From: Typhlomys cinereus
Taxonomy: Eukaryota > Chordata > Mammalia > Rodentia > Platacanthomyidae
NCBI GenBank assembly: GCA_023101885.1
Contig: JALPQD010000006.1
Coordinates: 10,559,085 to 10,623,084 of the forward strand
DNA length: 64,000 nucleotides
Reading direction: 5' to 3'
In this document: one piece after another, positions 49,325 through 61,449 of the stretch
Layout of the letters: each line of letters begins with the position of its first letter
Position numbering within the stretch: position 1 is the first letter of the stretch
Made by a program: the position numbers and the translations under genes
Notes under the pieces: model-generated
Told to the model about the DNA's origin: nothing
Database searches by the model: none
The model's input: the letters and a program-made list of their open reading frames with translations, nothing else

Positions 49325-49455
49325 ATCATTCAGTTTTCTGAAGCAGAGTCTGCTGCGATATATAGAGTCGCTTTGATTCTTCAATTCAAGTCATTCTCCT
49401 ACTTCAGGTTCCCTTGTAGCCAGGATTACAGACATACCTCACCACACCCAGCTAT
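49325..49455 (-). mobile_element. 7SL-derived SINE relic (Alu/B1-like)
   Basis: On the plus strand: caattcaagtcattctccta, agccaggattacagacatac, ctcaccacacccagct, the complement of the 5' half of a 7SL-derived SINE. It is unusually Alu-like for rodent B1, probably an old proto-B1 type. Confidence 0.5.
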
Positions 49456-49939
49456 TTCAGGAGTAATTAATAGATAGGAATAGTTCACATATACCTTGAA
49501 GAATCTCTACATCATGAACTATGCAAGGTTCCATTTGCACAGGATATCAACTCAGCCCTTAAAGCACCAATAAACAACTGGGTATTTTAGCAGAAAAGTT
49601 TGCACCAGGGACAGTGTTACAGTTGAGAATTTACTGTGTACTGAATTCCAGACTATGTGAATGACTTCTCCGTCTGCGTCATCTCCCCACTCATGTTCCT
49701 CCTAAATGACATAACTGTAATGAAATGGAGACAGGTTTTTGAAAAGTCAACTTTATAACACAGTGCCTCTTTTAATGTGCACTTTGATGACCTTTTCCAA
49801 ATATATGGATTAATAGAATCACTGTTTCAGTAGAGACCATTTCAATGACTGAAGAAATTACCACATATACCATTCACCATCACCACTACCTTCCATATGC
49901 ACATTTCCTGTTTCTCAGACAAGTGTTACTGTGATTTCC

Positions 49940-50690
49940 ATTTCAGAACATTTGTTGAACTTTTTGTCAGGTACTATATATGAGAGGAATGCAGTATATT
50001 CTTTCATATCTAGTAGTGTTGATCACCATGATGTTTTTGAGAATCATTCTGAATGAATATATTTAATTTCTGTCACTAAGTATTCTCTTCTCTCTTTCTC
50101 TCTCTCCTCTCTCTCTCTCTCTGTGACTCATTAAGTTGTTGAAATTTACTTTGATTTAAAGTTTTCTTATATCTTTACCTGACATTGGTATCCAAATGAT
50201 GTTTTCCTCACAAGAAGAGTTACAGAATATATTATTTTCCTCCATTTGCTAAAGGAAATTCAGGATAGTATTATTCCTACTTTCAATGTTTGATATTCCT
50301 GCTTTCATCTGGTCTAGTTTTCTTAGTGGGAATGATTTGTTTTATCTTGCAGACATTTATTTCATGTAGGTTGTAGAAATTAGTATGACATCATTCACTT
50401 TTGTCCTATTAATTTATACAGGATCAGCGGTAATATTACCTTTTTCACATTCATAATGCTTTGTGTTTTCTCTGGTTTTTTTCTAGAGATTTCCAATTTT
50501 AATATTTTTTTAGAAAATCACACTTTGGGTTTATTAATTCTCCCAAATGTTTGTCTATGTTGACTTTTCATTATTTCTTTCTTCTTCCTTTTGGTTCAAT
50601 TTGTTTTTTATGTTTTTAAATTTGAGAAATTTGTCATTATCTGATGGGCCTTTTAATATAAGCATTTAAAATATAAATGATTCTTTGTTT
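49940..50690 (-). mobile_element. Old L1 ORF2 fragment, antisense
   Basis: On the plus strand: tttatacaggatcagcggta, atattacctttttcacattc, tagagatttccaattttaat, cactttgggtttattaattc. These are the complement of a conserved L1 ORF2 segment. Frames are broken throughout. A CT-microsatellite lies within it. Confidence 0.65.
50083..50122. repeat. (CT)n microsatellite
   Basis: An imperfect run of about 18 CT units. Confidence 0.9.
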
Positions 50691-51811
50691 GAAATCCTAA
50701 AAAGTAATCTTTTAACTTTAAGTGCCTCAAAAATAAAAAAAAAAGTTAAATATTTCTAACATACAGTGGCACAAAGTAAACATTCCTGTGTCAAATGGGA
50801 AGACTCACAGCATAATGGCAAAGAATCACCAGATCAAAGCAAGACCAAACCTGTCCAGGGCAAACACCAAATCCTGCATTTCTGTGCCCAGCAACTGAGG
50901 CTCGTATTGTAATCGTTTGCCAGTGGGCTTGCGGTTCCCTGCTTCTCCAGTTCCATTTCTATCCACACATAGCCTCTCTCTTGGGCCTCTCTATTCTACC
51001 TGGAGCTTTCCTTGGTAGATACTCCGCTGCAATGGTATTTCTATCCCGAGGCACCTATATTTTGAGGTTTTTATTGCAGTTTAGGCTTTAACCTTCACAG
51101 CTTAACACATGCCTTCCTACCTCTTCCTTCCAGGGTCTTTATCCCTGGCCTCACTCGCTCTCCAAAACCACAGAGCAGCATTCTGCGACACTTCAGCCTT
51201 GGCACCTTCCATGCCTGCAAAACCAGTAGTATATGAATGATACCACTAAGTCTGATGTCAGCTTTAGTTGTAGTCTGGTCCTCTTGGATCACAAAGATAT
51301 TAGCTTCCGTGTGCTGACCTTTAGTCTAAATGAGCAGGGAATCCCTTCAATTCAGGTTTTCTTTCATGGAATGGATTTAGATCTTTACACAATGAAGACT
51401 TTAATGAGTAAATTCCCTCTCCCCTGTAGGACACCTGTCTTACTGTCTTGGTGCAGCTCGAGTGAATTCTCTTCAGTGTTGCTGATCTTCAACAATTATA
51501 GCTGCTCTCTCAGCATTAGTGTGAATGCTCTCCTATCTTGGAACGTCCTCTGTCAAACAAATTAGTTCCTTGCCTTTAAATTCAACTTCTCTCAAGTTCT
51601 GAGGATAGGTGGAATGAAAACAATTATTAAACAAATTTTATATAAAAGACCCCATTTTATCCCTCCAAACCTCATGAGCTGGAAGTCCACATTCCTCATT
51701 CTGTCAGCATTCTTAATATCCCAAGCTGCCATCGAAACGACCTATTAAACCTAAAGCTCTGTTTATAGCTTTTTTCTTAATTTCATATTCCTTCACTATA
51801 AAGAGCACATA
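50691..51811 (+). other. NECTIN3: Beta intron segment, nothing recognised
   Basis: GC-richer stretch 50.8-51.5 kb with chance open frames (for example 51233-51565); no protein family recognised. Confidence 0.5.
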
Positions 51812-51990
51812 ATTGGGCTAGAGAAATGGCTTTTGCCTTACAAGCAAAAGGACCTGAGTTCATATCCCCAGATCCCTCAGGAAAATGCTGGGCAGAAATG
51901 ACAGCTACCTGTAATCCAGGCCCTGTAAGGCAGAGCACAGGAATAATCACCATGACAGCAGTGCGACATCAACGTCAGGATCCAAAGAAA
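51812..51990 (+). mobile_element. 3'-truncated B2-like SINE
   Basis: The head gggctagagaaatggctttt lacks part of the A-box region, then come ggacctgagttcatatcccc (B box), ctgggcagaaatgacagct, acctgtaatccaggccctg. The body then loses similarity and there is no CA tail. Confidence 0.7.
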
Positions 51991-53532
51991 TTGGCCACAC
52001 GATATCCACAGAAAGAGCTGACAGAAGGGTCAGGGCTACGCCTGTCTCCCATTTGGTCCTGCCTACCATGGGTTGAGTCTTTCCACATCAATGGGATAAT
52101 CTCACGTAGGCTGTGCTCAGAAGCTGGCCTTAGTTAATTCTTCATAGGTGTGTGTAAACTCAGTTCTTCGTTGTCTAGTTACACCTAAAATTAATTACAT
52201 AGCATTTCAGACCTTTACAGTTACAAACTCTTTCACATGGCTCCCAGGAACCATTTCCTGAAGCCTAAGAACCACATAGTCAAGTTTATCACAGCAACAA
52301 CCCCAGGACTAATTTTCTTTAATTTCCTTTCTTGTCGCTGTAATAAAAGTACTCTACCAAAGCAATGTAAAGCAGAAAATGTTTTTTTAAACATAATTTA
52401 AAGTTAGTCCATCAAGGTGAAAAAATCATGGTGGCAGTAACTTGAAACTGCCAGTCATGTTGTATCCACAATGAGGATCAGAATGTGTTAGTTTGAATGT
52501 CCTCCTGTCTTAGAATGCTGATGCTTAACTAACTTTTCCTTTTCATGAAGTCCAGCATCCAAGCCCAGAGATGATATTACCCACTTTTAGAGTAGGCTTT
52601 CTTACTTCAATTAATCAGTACAGTCCTTCACCAGTTGATAGGTTCCTCCAAATCCTGTATTCACAACAAAAGCTCTGCTTGCTGATCGCTGCTCCTCCCA
52701 GTGACAAGCAAGCACTCACAACTTCTGCACATAGTTACATACCTCACTGGAACAGGGGCTGACAGCTCACTCCCTTCTGTCCTTCAACCACCCACAAGCC
52801 CAGGAATTAAACTCTATCCATCTTCAGATCCCCCTTCTTCTCCCTTTGAGATGACGCCGATCGCCATGTAACCATGTAATCAATAAACTTTTTCCATTGC
52901 TTATCTATGGCATGGCATCAAGCTTTTTAAAAACAAAACATTATCGTGATCTATTTTATGCTTACATATTTTGTTTTTTCTGTTTTCTATATGTAATAAA
53001 CCTGAAAATCCAGTCTAATTTTTTTGTTTGTTTTAACCATTATGTGTCTTTTCTAAATGTTTGGATTCAGTTTTCTTCAACCTGAAAACGTATTTCATAA
53101 CACTTCTTATGGTCAGATCTACTGTCCATGAAGTCTTAGATCTTACTTGTCTGGAAATTTTTTCACTCAACTTCCCTATTTAATGTTTCTGTATAACATA
53201 GATTCACCTTGATTGTTTTCATCAAGATTATATTAAAGTTGTGCTTACATTGTCTCTGTCCTCTGTTTTTTCCGTTATAGCTGACAAAAAGCCAAACATA
53301 ATTCTTACCTACATCCTACATATCTTGTATCTTATTTTTTTCTTCTAGTTCTATCTTTGATTATGTCTTTGTATCTGAAATGTAATAAAGTAGCTTAATT
53401 TATTTTCACTCTTTTTGGTATACATTAACCTTTCAGAAATATAGATTTATATTTTTTATAATTGGAAAATTTGGGCAATTACTCAATTGCGCTTTTCTAT
53501 CTTTTTCCAAAAACACAAATAATTCCAGTCAC
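51991..53532 (+). other. NECTIN3: Beta intron segment with old repeat relics
   Basis: At about 52325-52480 there is a relic (tgtcgctgtaataaaagta, gtagtccatcaagg-like text) of the family seen at 46.8 kb. The stretch 52490-52900 ends in tgtaatcaataaac and may be an LTR, but I cannot name it. 53.1-53.5 kb is AT-rich. Confidence 0.45.
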
Positions 53533-53872
53533 AAAAATAATAGTTTCGGGGCTGGAGATGTGGCTCAGGGGTTAAGCCTCTGCCTTGCAGGCAGAAGGTC
53601 CTGAGTTCGGATCCTAGACCCCACGTATAGAGGCCGGGCGGAAGCGGAGGCGGCCTGCGTTTCCGGTCCTGGTAGGGCGGAGCCTGTGAATCCCCGGGCA
53701 GAGTAAACAAGGAGGAGGCGGTCCATGGTGGTTCCGGAATTCGTCCGTGGTTCTACACACACATACACGCATACACGCACACACATACATACACGCACAC
53801 ACACACACACACACACACGCGCACAATTGAATGAATAATAAAAAAAAAAAATTAAAAAAAAATAATAGTTTC
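53533..53872 (+). mobile_element. Young CpG-rich B2-like SINE with perfect 15-bp target-site duplication
   Basis: The head ggggctggagatgtggctca starts at 53548. The A box (tggctcagggg) and B box (gagttcggatcc) are intact. The body has many CpGs (gccgggcggaagcggaggcg, gaattcgtccgtgg), followed by a mixed CA repeat (53752-53822) and an A-rich end. Flanking 15-mers aaaaataatagtttc lie at 53533-53547 and 53858-53872. It is one of the two youngest SINEs of the window. Minus-strand open frames across it are artefacts. Confidence 0.93.
53752..53822. repeat. (CA)n-rich SINE tail
   Basis: CA units are interrupted by TACA and CACG. It is internal to the SINE. Confidence 0.9.
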
Positions 53873-56199
53873 ATTGTCCTTATCTCCAAGCTTATCTCTT
53901 TTTCATTCTTTCCCATGTGTTCTTTGTATTCATAGTTTTCTGCCTGCAGTTATAATCTTATTTTTGCAATGCCCAGTCTGTTATGAAGACATCCAGAGAC
54001 TTTTTTTCCACTTCCAACTGAAGATTTTAGTGTTTATACATTCTTTTTTTTCTTTTTCTTCACTGTTAATCTTCACATATTACCCCTATTTTTCTTTGTT
54101 AGCCTTAGACATTTACAATAGTTATGTTTCCTTTGAGACAGATCTTACTATGTAGTGTGGGCTAGCCTGGAACTAATAGTCCTTATGCTTGTACCTCATT
54201 CCTACTAGGACTGTAGATGTGTACCACCATGCCTGGATTATGATAGCTCTGCTGAAGTCTTTGTCTGCAGTCTTAGTATATATAACTTCTGGCTCAAAAC
54301 TCTGTTGACTTTTCTTTTTTTTCTATTCATCTCATTGTCAGTAAGTAAGTATTTATTAGGTACTAGACATTGTAGAAGTTACCTTGTCAATTTAAATTTT
54401 CTTCCATTTCTTAATAATTACTTTCTGGCAGTCAGTTAACATAAAAGTCAACTCAATGTTGGACATGTGTTAAGCTGTGCTGGGATGGCTGTAGAATAGT
54501 CTATCACAGAGCAGCATTGGCCTTACTCCTAAGGCAGGAGCCTAGTTCTCTACTGAACATTGGAGATGTTTCCAATGTCCACAAAAGTTCTATACATTGA
54601 ACTTAAGTCATCATTGTATAAAGAAGATAGAAGCTTAATTCAACCAAGTGTTTAGAGGTGGCTTTTGAGATGTGATCAGAGTTTGCTAAGCCATTAGTAA
54701 TCAGAGTTTCCTCTATAGTGAAGGAGGGTCCAGATATGTCCACATTACACACTCACTCCCTTGCCAACTGATTCCCTGGATCACCTCAACTCCTGAGAGC
54801 CAAAGTGAACGTCTTTCCTACAGAAAGCAGCCTGACAGGCTGGAACTGAATGTCACCCATCTCTATCCAGCTCCTCACCATTGTTAAGATAACAGCTCCC
54901 TGCTGGTTTCTCTCACATCAGGAAATGGTGTCTACCTGCTCTACATATGCTTGGCCTAGTATTCAACCAAAGGAATTCTCCATGTGCAGATACCTGGAGC
55001 TTTTTCTAGCCAAACCTCCCTCTTCAGTGCCCTTCCTTCCCCAGAAATCTCAGCTCACCTGAAAGTATAACTCAGCTCAGCAAAAACTCTTGAATTTCCT
55101 TCTCCTGAAGTTAGCAGGAAAGTTGGGACTATCAGAGCATCCCCAAGGGCATGTGGATATATTTGTGTTTTCTTTTTCTCTAGATCCTAGCTCTGTACCA
55201 CAGAGCTGTGTCATATTTAAACTCTTCTTTCATGTACTTTGTCAAGTGTCAAGCAGTTTACGCCAAGAGGACCAGGAACTGCTGTAACAGGGAAATCTCT
55301 TGTCAGTATTAGAAAGAAGCATGAGGACACAGACTGTGTTGATAGAAGGAAGGTTTTTAGATGCCTTGGGAGACAAGAAGCAACACACAGGCATTGTATG
55401 GAAAACAGGTCAGGCGAGTGTAACTCTTATAGCAAGGATTTGGCTTGGAGGAAACATTTTCTGTGACCCCCCCCATAATTTTCTGATTAACAGCTATTAG
55501 AAAGTAATTTCAACAAGTATCCTAAGTATAATATTATTCACAACACCGATCAAAGCTGAACTTCCTATGTTCAATTTGTGAAGCTAGGAGATAGCAAAAG
55601 AACTAAGAGACTGATAAGGAAAGAGTGGCTTCCAGGGCTTGGAGTCCTGCAAATGCATAGAGAAGAGCTGATAGCAATCTGTTCCATTTTCCTAAGAGAC
55701 TGGACAAAATTTCATGCAGAAATAATGTGCTTAGGTAATACATTCATTATTTATGCATCCTTCATGTATTTAGAATGAGTGCACATGAAAATAGTTAGTT
55801 GTGTCTGGTGTGCTGTTAGTACACCAGGAATGTGAGCTGGAAAGGCAGCGATGGAGGGCAGACGGTTACATGCCAGGGGTGAATCGTGCATCCTCACTTG
55901 AAGCTTGGGAGGGTGTGGAAAGCAGATGACTGGCCCTTCAGCAGAAAGATGTGAGCCCGTGACATCTTGTTAAGCTGAGGTTTTGATATGTGATGTCCTC
56001 TGAAGATTTAGGAAATTGAAATCATCATCTTTTCATTCTTTTTTAAAAGTGGCAGAAGCTGGAACATGTGTGTAGTCATGGGAGTAGTCAGTGTATGATG
56101 CTTTAGATATGAAGACTCCCTCACAGAGGTTCATGTGTTTAATTACTTGGCATCCTATGACAGTCCAGTCATTGGGAAACTGCTAGATTATGAGAGTTT
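53873..56199 (+). other. NECTIN3: Beta intron segment with one B1-like SINE
   Basis: Apart from the B1 relic at 54.1 kb nothing is recognised. A GC-richer piece at 54.7-55.1 kb has only chance open frames. Confidence 0.5.
54128..54242 (-). mobile_element. B1-type SINE
   Basis: On the plus strand: tttgagacagatcttactat, gtgtgggctagcctggaact, gactgtagatgtgtaccacc, atgcctgg. This is the complement of a nearly full B1 with moderate divergence. Confidence 0.7.
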
Positions 56200-56515
56200 T
56201 GGCCTAATAAGTAGGTTAACCTACTGATGACTCAGAATTGCATGGGGTGATAAAAACTAGGAGGTAGGCCTAGTTTGTGGAAGAAGTAGGTGACTGGGAG
56301 CATGATCAGGAAGGTGTGTCTGGCCTCTTGGCCCTTATTCTGTTTCTTTCTTGCATCTTGGCCCTTCCAACATAAGCAGCCTCCTCTGCCACATGCTCAC
56401 ATCACCATAACATTCCACCTCCAGCCAACCTTGGACTGAACTGTGAGTCCAAATCTTCCCTCCTGCGAGTTGTTGTTCTCAGGTATTTGTCACAACAATG
56501 AATAGCTGACTACAA
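56200..56515 (+). repeat. MaLR-like LTR relic (tentative)
   Basis: It carries actaggaggtaggcctagtt, tgtggaagaagtaggtgact, gagcatgatcaggaaggtgt, ggactgaactgtgagtcc and ggtatttgtcacaacaatga, the order of an old MaLR solo LTR. It resembles the 45.1-kb copy. Confidence 0.5.
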
Positions 56516-59500
56516 GAGGTGGCACAAGATGAAAGAGTGCAGGAGAGATAAAATTTAAAAGCCTTGTATAAAGTCTTGTAAGTGTCTAAAATATGTTTCT
56601 GAAATGGAGACAAAGACCAAAGTGCAAGATGATAGTTTATGATGAGGGTTTTTTTTTTTACATCAAAGTGCATCAAACAGTGGCACAAGCAGGGAGAGAA
56701 CATTAATGTAGGTACCAGCGTCTTCAGTGGGAAGGATAACATGGTCATAGCTGGTAGGACTGTAGCAAGTAGAGTTCCAGCTTTCCTCAGTTTAAAAAAA
56801 CGCTACAGAAAGGGGACATCAGTAACCAGAGAACCAATAGGGAAAAGCTTGAAAAGGCAGGAGAGTGTTTTTTCAAAAGACCAGTGTTCAAGACCCGTGA
56901 GCCATGATTTGGTGCAAGAGGGAGGCATGGTTCTTTGCAGAGCTTTGATAGGATAAAATTATGAAAAAAGACAGAAAACCAAGAGACTAATCTGGAAATT
57001 TGTTCAACGGCTGCTAATGAAACTAGCTTGAAGATTTTCCACTGTCAGAGCAGACTGCCCAGGGTATTACAGTTGTCCTGACAACAGAAGTCCAGAGCTT
57101 GTTTCTGTCATCACTGAGGATAAACCGTAAGGACTCAAAGCTCTGCTTATGGGATTTAGAAACACTATCTATATGGAAACAGAATGACCTATAATACACA
57201 CTAAGTAAGGATAATTCTGGTTTGTTTGTGGCATCAGGAAAGTAAATGTTGAAATAACAAAGGTCCGAAAACTCAGTGCTGCTAGCTTCTTGTAGGCCAC
57301 GAATGAGTGTCTGCATAGTTTTATGAAATCTGGAAAGTGAACAAATGGCTATAGTGTAAAATATCTGTGTAGGAAAATTGAAATATGAATTACATACTCA
57401 GAATACTCTAAAGCTTTTAGAAAAACACACAGTAGAATGATATATATCAGTTTCATTAAGTACATATGTACTAAGGACCAAGCATATATTATATAAAACA
57501 CTTCACATACTATTCTTCCTTGTAGTCTATAGAATGCTTGAGGATTGGATGAGTTGATTGAGTGTATAGCAAGCAAGCATACATTAGAGAGTACCAGACA
57601 AAGAAGAGGCAGCATACAGATCGTCAAGTCAGGCACTTACAACATCAAGCAGACACAACTGGCACAGTCCTGGTTGAGAGGGCAAACTAGAGTAGCCTCA
57701 TCAAATTGGGCACTTGCAAACATCCACAGAGTTCAGCCAGGGAAGGTAAGGCTGTGTGTTGGAGGTCCCGAGCTTCCTAGCAGGATACTTTCTTCATGGA
57801 TGAATTTCCCATGTCTGAACTTCTGGTTTCTCTTTCAGCCACAGGTGTTTTATATCATGGAATAAACAGTAGTTGGAAATGATTTGCCTTCTAGCTACTC
57901 TCAAGAACATAGTCTGTCTATGCTTGTCATGCCTTGCTGCTCTCTTCCCTACCCTAGAGAATTAGGGGGTCATTCCATCCCTAAACAAGAGGTCTTAGGA
58001 CACTTGAGACAAATATCCACAGGTCTAAAGTTGAGGGACAAATTCCACTTACAGAGCCAGCTTCAGTGAGCTAAAACACGCTTGAAAATTTAATATGCAT
58101 TCAATATAAATTTACTGTACATAAAAATATACACTGCCAATACAATATACATTGCAACTGTGATCGCTAATTCTTTAAAAGCACCAAGTGAAGTCAAGGA
58201 TATAGAGAAACAAAACTCTGATTCTGTGTATTGACTGTACAATTTATTGGTAAAGCAGGTGTTTCTTTGACATGTTTGTATTGAAACAGAATGGGGTCTT
58301 TGCCTCTGTGGTTTTGTAGCACTGCCAAGTTTAATACTGGTGATGTTGGTGCTTGTGATGCCATGTCATTGGCTTCCAGGAGTGGTCCTTGTGTTTCACC
58401 AATGGCAAACGCAAGTCCAACCATTGCATTCAGGATGATGTGAGTAGTAAGTCACTCGTGTTAAATTTACTGTCTGCAGTTCTATAGAGAAGGCAGAACG
58501 TCTTCCAGCCTCACAGGTCCATGACCTCTTAAGGCCGTAATTACTGTGTTCCTAGGATGTTCTTCTCTTTAAGGATCCACCCTGACCCTGCGCTCCACAG
58601 ACAGGATCCAGTGGGAACAGGAAAAGGCCATGCTGGTGGCATCCTGCACTATGCCCACAAGAATGACTGAGATTAATTTTCCTGTTTCTTTTCATCTTTC
58701 CAGAATTGGGAAAATAAATAAAGATAAGGAGCACCAAAATTTTCTGATTGTCCTCCATTTGGTAGAGTCTGTGTCCTGTTGGAAACAGGCTGCTCAGAGC
58801 ATCACTTTGTTTTTCTTCTATAACAATATCAGACAGAGAAAGGGAGTCACACTATTAGACACAAGGGGCTGTGCAAGGAGACAGTGTGAACAGATGGAGC
58901 AGGGCTCTGTCAGAGGTTCCTGGATGCTGATAAAAGAGCTAGTGGGTTAGGATGCTTTTACTGAGTTGTTTTTGTGAAAATCAACACAAACAGGTTTAGG
59001 TTTTATTGCTGTCAGATAGGAGATTATGAATGCAGGAAGAAATGAAGTTGCAAATATAGATCTATATAAAGACAACCATATAATTCTTCAAATATGGTGG
59101 ATTAACCCATTATTTACATAATCCACACCCAGAGAAGATTTTTTAATTACCCAATTACCAAATTAGACTCAGTCGTTAATTATATGTATTAATATGTAAA
59201 GGAAACAAAAACAGGAATAATCAAAGCAAAGCATCAAAAGAAAAGGTTAATTTTACTTTAAGGAGAGATGTTAGGTACTGAGGCTGGAATGAGTGACCGC
59301 TTTGCCTCTGCTGAGATGTGCCTGCAGACACCGTCCCAGTGCACAGTGCTCATGACATTCCTTCCTGACGCTGACCTTCCCCAACCAGCTCTCTGCTCCT
59401 TCAAGGATGGGAGACAGTGGCAGTCACTGGATGGGATGTTAGATAAGACCAAGGCAGAGAGCTGGGCTTGGCAGGAAGAAGTGACTGAAAGCAAGACTCA

Positions 59501-59914
59501 GGACTTGGGGTACCCAGGAGCCAGTGTTCCTTTTCCCCCAGGCACTCTGCTCCGTCCTTTTAGTCCACTTATAAAATGTACATTCACAAACAATTACTGA
59601 GAAATCTGAAATCACAGAAGTAGGGTACTTTGTAACGGGTCACTAGTCCATGACACTGGCCTGTCTTAGATTTTCATGAGGGTGATTGTTGAACTCACCA
59701 AGTCATGTGGAAAGCACCACAGGATTATGTTGCACATGACAGGGGAATGAGTTGGCACAGGTAATATGTGATATAGATAATTTTGACATAAGATATCAAG
59801 AACTAATGATGGTTTAGATTCTAAGTAGTTGACTGACTTGCTACCATTGTAGATAGTAGATACCATTGTAGACACTAGAAGGACCCTGAAATGGAATAAG
59901 ACTTTCTCTATCAG
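56516..59914 (+). other. NECTIN3: Beta intron segment, nothing recognised
   Basis: Several chance open frames of 95-110 codons on both strands, none with a recognisable motif. Confidence 0.5.
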
Positions 59915-60245
59915 TTTAAGCTGCTGTAACAGAACGGGTAGCTTATAAATAACACAAATTCATTTGCCAAGCTCTAAGGCTTGAGAAGCCAAAAACTACT
60001 GTAGCATAGGGTACAGTACCTGTATAGGTCCTGATCTTCCTGGTATAGCCATCTTCTCTCTGTGTTTCTCATGGCAGAGGATGATAACTTAGTGTCCTCA
60101 CCACTGTGTAAGATGGCACTAAATCCATGATCTATCCTCTTTACCTAATCTTCCAAAGTCCTATTTCAGGTTCTACTTTATTAGAAATCAGGTTTCAACA
60201 AATAAATCCAGGGAGAATCCATACATTCAGACCATGGCAGTGGAA
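59915..60245 (+). repeat. Old mammalian interspersed repeat (unclassified)
   Basis: It carries ttaagctgctgtaacagaac, gggtagcttataaataacac, ctgtgtttctcatggcagag, aggtttcaacaaataaatcc and cattcagaccatggcag, the order of a widespread mammalian repeat that starts 'gctgctataacaaa'. The family name is not certain. Confidence 0.5.
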
Positions 60246-61017
60246 AAACAGGACCACTATTTACTGGACTTGGACAATAAAGACATCCAAGGCTCTGAAA
60301 TGGACTAAATAAGATGAGCTACAATACAAGCACAAACAAGAGCAATAGGAACACTGGGAGTAAACACACTGGCTTTGATAGAGAAAGACTTGGGGGAAGA
60401 AAAGAATGACTGTAGTCAGACCATAATGGATGGGCAGCATTTAACTGCCAGAGCACAAGAAAGCCAGCACAAGCTGGCACAGTGAAATGCAGAGGGTGCG
60501 CATGAGCCACAGAGCAAGACGGGGAGCATGTAGGTACATTCCGAAACATCTGCTTTGCAGGCATAGAACTAGATATAAGAACTAGATAGAAGACTTGAGG
60601 ACTTAGAATCAGACAAAGCTAGGTTTGAGCAACAGCCTTCTGGCCAGTTATGAGACTGAGGCACATTAATCACACTGTGCCCCAGATTTAGTTGCCTGTA
60701 TAATACAGACCAGTTGGACAGAATCATCTGTAAGGATTAGATGAGTTGATGCTTCTGAATGACTGAATCCAGCTCAGAGACAGAGGATTGTTGCCGCAGC
60801 CTGTTCTCTCTTCATTGAAAATATCAGTTTCCCTGGAAAAGATGGAATACCTTGTTAAGCACCCAAGTCAAACATTAATTGCACTCATACTCTCCCAACA
60901 GATGTTGTAGGTATTTTCTTTTGAAATATCTACAAAAAAGAGATTGAGAGTCTCATTTTCTACCCTCTTCTGGAATATTTCCTCTAATTCTTTCTTTTTA
61001 ATTTTTTAAAAATTTAG
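60246..61017 (+). other. NECTIN3: Beta intron segment, nothing recognised
   Basis: No gene or nameable repeat is seen. The minus-strand frame 60319-60564 has no motif. Confidence 0.5.
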
Positions 61018-61266
61018 TGAGTGTGGGGGAGGGGTACATCAGAGGGCACTGTGTGTCCCTGTGAAAGATCAGGGGTGACTTTGTGAATCATCCTGGATTG
61101 CTTCTACCTCTTTACTTCACTCTGGGATTTCCCAAACTCCACGTTCCAGGGCCAGAGGTTCAGACTGCCACCACCGTCCTTTTTTTTTAGATTGGACCTG
61201 GGATTCAAACTCAACATTCTGCTTGCAAGGTAGAGTTTTAACCCCTGAGCCATCTCTCCAGCCCTT
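61018..61266 (-). mobile_element. B2-like SINE close to a beta exon
   Basis: On the plus strand: cagagggcactgtgtgtccc, aggggtgactttgtgaatc, gggatttcccaaactcca, and aacccctgagccatctctcc next to agccc. Minus orientation. It ends 120 bases upstream of the exon at 61387. Confidence 0.8.
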
Positions 61267-61386
61267 TCCTGTAACTCTTAATTCACAGACATTCAGCATG
61301 ATGTAAGACTCTTTAACCTCAGGAATCTTCCTGGTATTGGTTGGCGTGCTTAGTGCTTTAAAGTGTGTGCATTTTTTGTCTTCCAG

Positions 61387-61449
61387 ACCGAGCACTTACC
61401 TTTGCAGACTCAGTTCAAAGAGAGAGAAGCTGGCGATCTTCAACCCTCT
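61387..61449 (+). CDS. NECTIN3: Nectin-3 beta-type small exon: middle cytoplasmic tail
   Basis: A 63-base phase-0 exon encoding 21 residues, T-E-H-L-P-L-Q-T-Q-F-K-E-R-E-A-G-D-L-Q-P-S. The acceptor is tgtcttccag and the donor gtaagt at 61450. It joins the glutamine at 24309-24311 in frame and the asparagine at 62255 in frame. Being a multiple of three with phase 0 at both ends, it could be skipped without changing the frame. Recognised from the alternative tail of mammalian nectin-3; a stand-alone search would have little power because it is so short. Confidence 0.88.

Noticed and set aside
53548..53640. tRNA-like sequence with A and B boxes
   Set aside because: It is the pol III promoter region of a SINE, followed by a SINE body and tail, not a tRNA gene with a mature acceptor stem.
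53483..53916. Three minus-strand open frames of 75-100 codons
   Set aside because: They fall on the young SINE and its CA tail; similar peptides appear from the copy at 29.2 kb, as expected for repeat translation.
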